Shown here: positions 55,001 to 64,000 of the stretch, one piece after another | Layout: every line of letters begins with the position of its first letter | Position numbering within the stretch: position 1 is the first letter of the stretch | Source: Notospermus geniculatus | Lineage: Eukaryota; Nemertea; Pilidiophora; Heteronemertea; Lineidae | Reading direction: 5' to 3' | Assembly (NCBI GenBank): GCA_002633025.1 | Contig: NMRB01001870.1 | Location: forward strand, 28,809-92,808 | Length of the DNA stretch: 64,000 nucleotides | The notes under the pieces: model-generated | The model's input: only the letters and a program-made list of their open reading frames with translations | What the model was told of the DNA's origin: nothing | The model's database searches: none | Made by a program: the position numbers and the translations under genes

Positions 55001-56155
55001 TTGTTTGTGATACGCGTAGGCGAATGCAGCTTTTCGCGAATCCAAAGATCGATCGCTAATACCGGAGAAAAAATAATGAATCGAGGGATGGTCTGCAACA
55101 TAATCTGATTCCTATCAGACTGATCTTTCTTAAGCTATAGAAAGATATGCCACGGCAGAAGATTAATCGTGTCTCGATGTCACTGGACGGGCTCCATCTC
55201 GGAATAACATCGAATGAGGGACGTTCCAATCGGAGGCTACCGCGGAGTCACAATTGAACCTGTGCATGTACAAACTGTACTACTTCGATTGAAACCATGT
55301 AATGGATTTCGAAACATTAGGGCAATACCCATGTCATTCGGTGACGTCCGAGCCTGATTCACAGTGTCAAAGTTTCAATCGAATATGCCAATTCTGGGCC
55401 TTCTGCCTTTAAATGATTATCCACACTTCAGCCTGCATTCAGTGTATTTAGAAAATCTGCCAGTGTGCATCATGCTTAAAGCTGAACTGAACGAACAAAA
55501 AGTCCCCATGCGACGAGCAAGAGAATTGCAAATGCCCTGCAAACACCTCAAACGAAGGCTCAGAACATGATAGACCCCCACGAGGCCAGGAGGGCGACAC
55601 CTTATTTGTCTTCGAGCTGTCGAGGTGTCAACATCCTCTGGATTTTTGTTCGCTCAGTTCAGCTTTAACTTTACATTGAACGACGAGAACTTGAATCTGA
55701 AAATCCCGAACGATAATGTCCTAAAAAATTTCAACGGCGAAGATGAATAAGCGTACTCGATTTTATGCATGCATGGTTGAGCATCGGTGATGTAATTAAC
55801 GGCAATCAAGTGCAGTTTGGTGAAAGATGAAAGGTATTTTTCCAAAAGCGAACGTTAGAAATTTTACGATCTTATAGTCAGTCGACAATTCACTTATATT
55901 TCAATCCCGCAGTCAAAAAGACGTTGAAATATATTCCCATGCAGTGTCTATACCAATTGCCCATTTCGATAAATAATACTAGTAATGCAGTATTGAGACA
56001 AGACTAAATTGGATAGGGGTTTGTGTATGAGCTGGTTATGTTAGCAGTGATTGAGCTAGTTGATATTCTAAAATAAATCTCGATAATTGATCTGAGGTTA
56101 GTTTTAAAATATACATGACGTCGGTCTCGGTCACTTTTTACGGCCCGGGTAGCGC
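55001..56155. other. Intergenic, no gene recognised
   Basis: Two near-copies of a short AGAAAGATATG string occur near the duplication border. No gene is seen. Confidence 0.4.
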
Positions 56156-56447
56156 TTATAGGGATATGTCATGTATCCTTATTAGATGTACCTATGATAA
56201 ACATTTGGAGACGATCCACTGTCATTAGCTCAAGAGTTACTGCACTTTTTTGTTTTCGGTTTTGGCCACCTAGTGGCCAAGCTAAGAATTGAATCGGACC
56301 GAAATTTGGTGTCATAGGTCACCTGAACTAGGGGTATACATGTACAAAGATTCGGGTCAATAGCCCCAGCAGTTACGAAACGTGCCCTGCTAACGGACTG
56401 CGACGACGGACGCTGAATCATCGTAAGAGCTCACCAGGTGAGCTAAA
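56156..56447 (+). repeat. Dispersed repeat ending GGTGAGCTAAAA, second copy
   Basis: Shares GGCCACCTAGTGGCCAAGC, GAATCGGACCGAAA, AACGTGCCCTGCTAACGGAC and the terminal AGCTCACC...GGTGAGCT hairpin with 49830-50203. Confidence 0.75.
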
Positions 56448-56990
56448 AGGTAACCTATTACCATTATTGCAATTGCATGTGAAGAAGTGAAGGATGAAAC
56501 GTCTCTTTTACCGTGTAAGCTTCTGATATTGTACGTGTCGTACCTAAGCGAATAAACATATTAGTCCGTACGTATCCGGCAATCCCTAATCTGTCACTTA
56601 GCTGACACATATGTAATGGACAGTATCACCATCTCGCGCTCAGAGTGAAGGTAACTGCACCCTTTGTCGTCGCTGAACAAAAAAGCTTTATGTGGAGCAT
56701 TTACCTCGAAAAACCTTCTCATTCTCTTGATTGGTGCATTAGCTGCATGTACCATGATAACGTTCGCAAGAAAGTGTACGTGAACAAAAGATTATGGAAT
56801 AACGCATTAATATAAGTCTTTATTTCCGCAAATGCGTCATTGTTCCCGGGTACGTGCTAATCAGAAAAAACCGAGGATGATAATAAGATATTTGTTTGAG
56901 GGATAGAGTGGAAATGGGCGTGACTCGGGGTGAAGAATTGACTGATTTCTATGAGATTCCTTCCATACGACGAACATTTCGCCCATATTA
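56448..56990. other. Intergenic, no gene recognised
   Basis: No feature seen. Confidence 0.4.
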
Positions 56991-57147
56991 GTGAGTTTAA
57001 GAAACCATACGTTAACGCTAACGCTAACGGTAATTACGTCAAAATGACGTCACTCCCCGAAGAAATACAACAGATTCATTCGATGTGACGTCAAAATGAT
57101 GTCAATAACGTTAGCGTTAGCGTTAACGTATGGTTTCTTAACCTCAC
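56991..57147. mobile_element. TAACG-rich palindromic MITE
   Basis: GTGAGTTTAAGAAACCATAC with repeated GTTAACGCTAACG forms the left arm, and the inverse (one base different) forms the right arm. It is a relative of the element nested at 2692-2822. Confidence 0.8.
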
Positions 57148-57368
57148 TATTGGCAACTCTCCGTTACGGAAAAGAAGCAGAAGAAGCTCTGATGGTAACG
57201 AGAAGTGTCGCGACTCAAAGCAGAGGGAATGGTTAAGTCTAATAACAGCCTTACTCTGCACCACTATATACGTAAGTGTACTGAATACAGCTATTACAAC
57301 TATCGTCCAAGCCCCCTTCAGAAACCTTGCTGCTGGCGTGTTCACGTTTGTTCCAACTAGTGTTAATA

Positions 57369-57518
57369 GGGAGGTTTCGAAATCAAACGATAAACGTAAA
57401 CGTTAACGACAACTTTATTTTTGTACTGAAAATGCAATGCAAAATCTGGTTAATGTGTAGTATGAAAAATAACGTTGTCGTAAAGTTTTGGTTTATCGTT
57501 TGATTTCGAAACCTCCCC
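57369..57518. mobile_element. MITE with GGGAGGTTTCGAAATCAAAC ends, third copy
   Basis: Nearly identical to 54442-54597, suggesting recent activity. Confidence 0.85.
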
Positions 57519-59249
57519 AATGTGGAGAAATACACGTATTCATGCACATACACGTACTATTTGGCGTGTTGGATTATAACTTTCTGAGGCCAAGACTGTC
57601 GGATCACTGACTGTAGGCGTAAATTCAGGTACTTTGATGTCGCCGTCTCCCAAAATAAACTGACTGGCCACCTGCTTTCCTTATGCAGAAGCAGTGTTAC
57701 ATTCATATTGCCTTGCATGTCTGGGAAAGGTCGGCATTCCTGAGGGGTTTTTTTTCGCTGGGAAAGGTCACAATAATGACAATAAAATTGTCCGAACACC
57801 TACCACTTGGGAAAAAAAACAGCCACTGAGGGATACCCACCGCATGCGAACAGCAACAATAAATTAGAGGGGAAAGAATCACCCTCTAGAAACGACATGA
57901 AAAAATCGTACATGCAGTTAAGTCTGATGAGCTATTTATCTTTTTTGCGAAGGCGGAGAGTGGATATCAACTCGCAACTTCTGCGACTACGTTTTTTAGT
58001 TCCCTGCGCAGCCTCTTGACATGCAACCGCTATACACCAATACGACACTTTCATCCGTCAATTCTAGGTCCCTTGTTTCCTTCTTTGTACATTATTCAGC
58101 AAACGATAGATACGATATTTGAGTCATGAATAAGGATGGCGTGCTGCGGGTTGAACTACATTGTAGTATTCTGGTGTTATATTAATCACGTTAGTCACAC
58201 GAGTCGATAGACAATATTGTCTTGGCATCCTTCTTGCCAGTCCGCCAAGAGACAACGCCCCCAAGGGAATCGAGTCGCCATATCGCATGTGGATATAAAG
58301 TATTTATAAGACGCAGTCCGGCACTGACAGCCACGAATATTTGTGACATTCTCGCCAGAGACGCCGGCCTTCACTGAAACAGCAACTAGAATATATCAGA
58401 GGGAACTAAATAAACGAATCAATCACAACGTGCTAAGAAAACTTATGTGTGGCTATATTTTTGACCCGACATCTTATTAAAACGTAATGCTAGAATCGGT
58501 AACACAGAATTTTTCTACGCACAATTTGACATGTTTGATAGTTATGTCAGCCGAGTTCACACTTCATCACCTCCGCTCATAACTCATATACCATGGGAAC
58601 CAGTCGTTCAGGCATCTATGCGTATCACCCATAAACGTTAAAGTCGCAGATCATACAAGTCTGCACACACGTCAAAATATCAGACAGGCCTTTAGCTATG
58701 CCTTCGTTTGAGTAACAACTCCAAATAGAGACCTCCACATTCACATGGCGCCTCAAGCAACTGGATGAAGAACCATTTCTGTCAGTGCTGCCACCTGTAT
58801 GGTAACAACATCGCCGGCCGCTTGTAGTACTTCCGTGACATTGCTCTTCATAGTAAATCGAGTAGAAAATTTTATGCTATGGGTTCCGAAAAGCTGATGC
58901 CATTCTGGCTTGCATGAATGCCTGTTGTCGATGAAAAGACTTTCGAACGGGAATCAATATGATACGTCTCGTCAGGATCTGCCGTGATCAGCAACTGCCA
59001 AGGAAGCAAAAATATCGTTAAATCGATTCCTAGGGAAACATCTGAAACTACCTGGAGGCGGATTGAGGAAATGATCCCGTTTCCTCCCGCTGACGTGAAG
59101 ACAGATAAACAACGTTGACGCTAAACCACGGAAATGCATTGCCTCATTGCAGGTGTTCAAGTTCTGTACCGTTAGCCTTTTTGCTACGTTGTCTGTGTTG
59201 GTAATTTGGGCTGGGTACTGGAAACAATGATTGCACAGGCCTATTACAT
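57519..59249. other. Intergenic, no gene recognised
   Basis: Open frames here (for example 58972-59490 minus) run into the foldback that follows. No domain recognised. Confidence 0.45.
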
Positions 59250-59735
59250 CCCGGCTTTCGCTAAAGCTAGGAATCGACCATTGATTTTCAACCTGATTTT
59301 GCGTTGCGACTTGCTTTGCAACTGGGCACTCGATCGCCGTAGTGGACTTAAGCGGGGAATCCACCATTGATTTTCTAGCTGATTTTGCGTTGAGACTCGC
59401 TTTGCAACTGGGTTGCGTTGCAACTGGGCACTCGATCGCCGTAGTGGACCAGCTATACGTGATTCCCGCCAATGGAAAAGATGTGGTCAATTTCAGTCGG
59501 CAATCGGTCGGCGACCGGTGTCAGTTCCTTGTGTTCGTATTCAGTCGCGAGTCGCAGGTTGCAAAGCAAGTCGCAACGCAGAAAATCAGCAGTGGATTCC
59601 TAGCTTTAGCTAAACGTGATTTCCACCAATGGCAAAGATGTGATCAATAGTGGGCAATCGGTCGCCGACCGGTATCAGTTCCTTGCGGTCGTATTCATTT
59701 CGTAGGTAGGAGGTTGCAACGCAAGTCGCAAAGCA
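59250..59735. repeat. Complex foldback with internal duplication
   Basis: GCGTTGCGACTTGCTTTGCA near 59301 recurs inverted near 59557-59580, and CTAAAGCTAGGAATC recurs inverted near 59598-59612. Segments such as CACTCGATCGCCGTAGTGGA occur twice in direct orientation, so arm material has been duplicated. Confidence 0.7.
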
Positions 59736-60756
59736 GAAGAAAGTCCTTATTGCACCATTTTTTGCAGCTTGTATATCATTTGACACAGAATTATAGTGAA
59801 AAAGCTTTTTATTTGGTGAAAAAATTCCAAGCGGTAAGAAAGTTATGGTTGATTTTGTGAATGACCCAGCTAAAATCAGAATGGTGTAAGACTGCCTCAT
59901 TAAGTGATGTCACACTAGGGAATCTGCATAATGAACATGTCATTTCCCTGATAGAGCGGCCTAGTGAACAAATTATAAGCAATGAATGTGATGGGAAATT
60001 CAACAAAATGCAATTATCATGCAGAAACCATGCGTCCAGCGTGCTCTGGGTGGGTCAAATTCGAATGAAGTTTTCCCTAGTAATACGTCACGAATAAATT
60101 AGCATATTCACATTGTTGAAGTCGTTCACAGTACGGTTTTTAGCCCAATGATTTTGACAGACAAAATCCTTGATATCTCGCTTACTACTTAACATAATTT
60201 CATGAAACAAACAGCAAAATGTACTTGTGTCTGAATGCTGTACAAAGCTCAAAAAGAGTGAGAATTTATTTTTGTGTGCAAGAAGGAATTTAAGAAGCAA
60301 AGAAGCATATACATGTACATTTATAAGTTTATTTCCCGAATCCACATCACGGAAATGTTTTGGGTACTTGATTTATTTTAGAAATGGATGAAAGATTTAT
60401 AGATTAAAAATGCTTAATGAATGGGATTATCATTTTTGGGCAATTATGATTTATCCGCAATCGCCTAACTGACAGGAGAATGTAAAATACATTGTACTTG
60501 TGAAATGTCAAAGGATTGGTCGACTTCTTGAAAGGAGATCAAAGCAGCAGTTTCCGTTCAAGGATAGCTAACTACCCTGCGGCTTTTTCGCTGATAGATA
60601 TCGTGATCCCAGATTAGGGCAATCGCCCCGCAGGATCGACGCTGTCAGCAAAGATATACTCGTGACGAAGGATAAGCCATCCCACACAGATACTGTCAGT
60701 GGTGAAGATTTACCAAAACTGGGCTGAATCCCTTGGCAGGTGTTGCTAATATAGCA
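59736..60756. other. Intergenic, no gene recognised
   Basis: No feature seen. Confidence 0.4.
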
Positions 60757-61060
60757 AGGTTTCGCAAACCTGACGAAACGAAAGTACGAAATACAAAATT
60801 CAACTTCATTTACAGGACCTTTCTGGAGATGGTTGCTACCACAAATGTCCCTGCTGCCAGTGGGCCTTTTAGCATATCATGTAAGACCGGGAGAGTTATG
60901 GTACATCTTGAATTTTTTAATTTCAAAGTAACTCTATCGGTCTACCGTCATACGCTAAACGACGCTCTTGCAGCAGGCGACATTTGTGGTACCAGCCATC
61001 TCCTTCCAATTTCGTATTTCGTACTTCGTGTTTAGTCAGATTTGCGAAACCTCACTATTA
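60757..61060. mobile_element. Short full-length copy of the GGTTTCGCAAA element
   Basis: AAGGTTTCGCAAACCTGACG and the inverse of ATTTGCGAAACCTCACTA bound a 304-bp element with long matching arms. Relative of 37756-38603. Confidence 0.75.
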
Positions 61061-61173
61061 TTAGTCACAAGGCGAAGGGAGGCACACGGCAAATCAATGC
61101 AATAGCCACGTACCACATACTTGTGACATAATCTGGGTGAGGTTTTTGGTGTGAGTACAATCGGCTCATGATA

Positions 61174-61557
61174 GAGTTTTCGCAAAGTCCCCGAAACGCC
61201 AACGGGAACGTCTATCCTTTTGTTCGGTGCTCTCTTCCTGGTATGGGTTTGGCGTTCGCGTTGGCGTTTCGGGGGCTTTGTGAAAACTCCCTATTATAGA
61301 GTTTTCGCAAAGCCCCCGAAACACCAAGGCGAACGCCAGTCCCATTGTTCGATGCCTCGAAGGGAGGAACGAACAATAGCACAGGCGTTCGCGTTGGCGT
61401 TTCGGGGGCTTTGTGAAAACTCCCTATTATAGAGTTTTCGCAAAGCCCCCGCAACACCAAGGCGAACGCCAGTCCCATTGTTCGATGCCTCGAAGGGAGG
61501 AACGAACAATAGCACAGGCGTTCGTGGCGGCGTTTCGGGGACTTTGCGAAAACTCAC
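61174..61557. mobile_element. Three tandem copies of one palindromic MITE
   Basis: Copies at 61174-61291, 61299-61424 and 61432-61557 each start GAGTTTTCGCAAAG and end with its inverse. They are separated by TATTATA, that is, TA target sites plus three bases. Copies 2 and 3 are almost identical. Dispersed relatives are at 12497-12624 and 40218-40310. Confidence 0.9.
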
Positions 61558-62002
61558 TATTCTTGTTCTTGTTCCCGAAACATGAATAGACGACCGTGCC
61601 TTTCACCCCACTCATCTCTGAGCACTGTCCCGAAGCAGATAATTCCGTTGATTGTACAGTCATGAACTTTAACGGACGAGAGTCAATGTTACAAAGATCG
61701 ATATTCAACCATAAGTAGAAGTAAAATGGCTATCGGGGCTCATCTGGTTTTGAAAATTATCTCCTATATTGCAGAAGAAGAGGCCATTAATAGATCTGAA
61801 TAAATCGATGCAGATTTTGAATCGAAATATTGAGAGAGGTCAGTAATGATGGTTGTATTCAATATGACAATTATTAGGTGTGTGTGGGATCTATATAGAC
61901 GACCGTTACGTCTAGACGAGGATCCACGTATTAAGCGCTCGATACTAAATCCTTATTCTTGATGACACTCTGACCCAGTTCATATAGCTGCTGACACCAC
62001 CT
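61558..62002. other. Intergenic, no gene recognised
   Basis: A hairpin GACACCACCTACC...GGTAGGTGGTGTC (61993-62024) overlaps the start of the next repeat. Confidence 0.45.
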
Positions 62003-62497
62003 ACCATCCAGGTAGGTGGTGTCAATGACCTTATTGAAATGTGCATCCAACCAAGTCAGTCAAGGTAGGAAGTCCCATCTTCAAGGAAATCGACTACATG
62101 GATGTAGGAGGAAACATAATAAAGTTCCCTCCACCGGAATAAACTGCGATATCAAGGAGGGACTCCCCCTCCACCACATCCAAAGCATTAGCGGTTGAAC
62201 GACCGGGCATCGAACTCGTGACGTCATTGGCGGCAGTCGCGGATGTTTCTATTCGCAAAAATGAACTAACAGCCTCTTTACAATTTGATATATGGACTTT
62301 AAACTAGTCAGGAAAGAGTGCATCTTGCCATTGATTCCATCTTAAGGTGATCCAGACGAAGGAATGGAGACAGAAGACAAATGACATCTCCGGCGGCAAG
62401 TAGCCGATAGCCAAATGCATGTGGTCGGACTTCCTGCATGTAATTTTTTTCTGTCCTCAGATGTCCTCCGTCATCAAAGGAAACTTCCGCACAATAA
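62003..62497. repeat. 495-bp direct repeat, copy 1
   Basis: Matches 62863-63357 with only a few changes and small indels. It starts ACCATCCAGGTAGGTGGTGT and ends TTCCGCACAATAA. It does not start TG or end CA, so LTRs are unlikely. The inverse strand has GAGTTCGATGCCC, weakly like a pol III B-box. Confidence 0.9.
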
Positions 62498-62862
62498 CCG
62501 CTGAGTGGGGAGTGAGAAGAGCACGTTCTTGGCCCGACTCTGCTGGTTGTGTTCTAGGCGTTCGAAACCGCCGTTCTCGAGTTGAGTCAGCAGCTACATG
62601 GACTGGGTCAGCACGAGTGTTGTCAAGAACTGGGATTCGAATACGCACTACATGTATACCTTACGACATCTGAAGTGCAAAACATTATTGGTTGGTGCTT
62701 ACATGTATAGTTAGAGTGAACGTCCACCCAGAATAGCCAACAGTCGTAAAATGCTGTTTTTGAGTCTAGCTGCACTCTTTTCCATGTTAAGAGGACAGTC
62801 CGAGTACCAAATTTAGTGGCACAATGATCTGCAGGTCTCATGGATCATAGGCTGGTCCATTG
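62498..62862. other. Spacer between the 495-bp repeats
   Basis: 365 bp without a recognised feature. Confidence 0.5.
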
Positions 62863-63357
62863 ACCATCCAGGTAGGTGGTGTCAATGACCTTATTGAAAT
62901 GTGCATCCAACCAAGTCAGTCAAGGTAGGAAGTCCCATCTTCAAGGAAATCGACTACATGGATGTAGGAGGAAACATAATAAAGTTCCCCCCACCGGAAT
63001 AAACTGCGATATCAAGGAGGGACTGCCCCTCCACCACATAAAGCATTACCGGTTGAACGACCGGACATCGAACTCGTGACGTCATTGGCGGCAGTCGCGG
63101 ATGTTTCTATTCGCGAAAAAAGGAACTAACAGCCTCTTTACAATTTGATATATGGACTTTAAACTAGTCAGGAAAGAGTGCATCTTGCCATTGATTCCAT
63201 CTTAAGGTGATCCAGACGAAGGAATGGAGACAGAAGACAAATGACATCTCCGGCGGCAAGTAGCCGATAGCCAAATGCATGTGGTCGGACTTCCTGCATG
63301 TAGTTTTTTTCTGTCCTCAGATGTCCTCCGTCATCAAAGGAAACTTCCGCACAATAA
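62863..63357. repeat. 495-bp direct repeat, copy 2
   Basis: Second copy of 62003-62497, same orientation and length. Confidence 0.9.
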
Positions 63358-64000
63358 GAAAAAAGGTCAGCCTGACAAAGAAGATGCCACCCTCATTATA
63401 AGTTACTGACGGGCTGTCGACTGGAGACCAAACCAATAAAGGAGAAGGCACAAATGAAAACCAAGAAGGGATAAAAAGGGATTGTTAGCAATGAATCCCT
63501 TCCGCTTTGAAAAATGCTAATTGGCTGCACGTGATGGAAAAATGTTGCATGGCCTTCGGCGATGATGGGTTCATCTTGATGTGACTGCCTTGTGAAGTTG
63601 TCCTTGTCAATGTTCTCTTCTATAAGATAACAAGGGTGCCTCGAGAGGCTGCACTTTATAGTGTGCAGTTTGGTGATCCGGATCGCCTCTGGGTTGGTGT
63701 ACCTGGGAATTAAGGTGTTTTTGTTATTGGCGGAGGAGACTGAAGTGTTTTATTAGAACTTGGGTCCCGCAAATTCCCGGCAAGCAGCTAGCCAGTAGGC
63801 CTATAGGGGTATGTACCTGTTCTAAGGGAGCGGAAGTAGGATACGCCACTGCACTGGGATTGAAGAAGGATGGGGGATGTTGACAGGAGCGGGAAAGGGG
63901 AGCAGAGGGAGAGTTGAAAAGATGATAGTGGAAGTGTCCGGGGGGGGGGGGTAGGAGGGGCAGCCAGGGGGAGGAGAGGGGAGGTGGAAGGGCGAAAGAT
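63358..64000. other. Intergenic, ending in G-rich purine tract
   Basis: No gene recognised. From about 63880 the + strand is almost all purine with a long G run near 63940, a possible G-quadruplex former. Confidence 0.5.

Noticed and set aside
58972-59490. 172-codon minus-strand frame
   Set aside because: Its N-terminal half lies in a foldback with duplicated arms, giving repeated peptide; no known domain.
62003-63357. LTR retrotransposon
   Set aside because: The 495-bp repeats lack TG/CA ends, primer-binding site and polypurine tract, and the 365-bp spacer has no gag or pol.

Overview
This window is animal (metazoan) nuclear DNA, most likely from a marine invertebrate; I cannot name the phylum. 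The evidence is intron-containing genes for secreted Cys-rich (PAN/apple) proteins, a dense mix of small terminal-inverted-repeat (TIR) elements, remains of Harbinger, mariner and LINE elements, a tRNA-derived SINE, microsatellites, and many copies of the palindrome TACATGTA. It contains no bacterial operons, CRISPR arrays, rRNA or confident tRNA genes. There is one large assembly gap (17224-17461) and a few single N's.

Region 1 (4.2-29.0 kb, + strand) is a head-to-tail array of four paralogous two-exon genes. Exon A starts at a conserved Met, has a short hydrophobic leader and encodes a six-cysteine PAN/apple-like domain. It ends at a phase-0 GT donor. Exon B is a single ~1.04-kb terminal exon that starts at a conserved CAG acceptor and encodes ~350 residues that I do not recognise. 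That part is aromatic- and beta-strand-rich, with repeated motifs suggesting a beta-propeller. Gene 1 is the most divergent; genes 3 and 4 look intact (about 430 aa each); gene 2 has a +1 frameshift and a weak splice donor. A scrap of a fifth copy lies near 23.15 kb. This expanding, apparently lineage-restricted secreted family is the most interesting content of the window.

Region 2 (10.05-12.64 kb), between genes 1 and 2, is a PIF/Harbinger-type transposon with TAA target-site duplications. It carries only the accessory MADF/BESS (Myb-like) DNA-binding gene on the minus strand, with two frameshifts and no DDE transposase. Another MITE has inserted into its right TIR.

Region 3 (29-64 kb) has no confident host gene. 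It begins with an internally deleted mariner element whose end coincides with the stop codon of array gene 4. It continues with foldback elements, nested MITEs, a LINE 3' end, a SINE with 17-bp target-site duplications, a 1.85-kb tandem duplication whose copies differ by two MITE insertions, three tandem copies of one MITE, and a 495-bp direct repeat. Two weak minus-strand coding candidates (35.5-35.9 kb and 44.2-44.5 kb) are recorded with low confidence.
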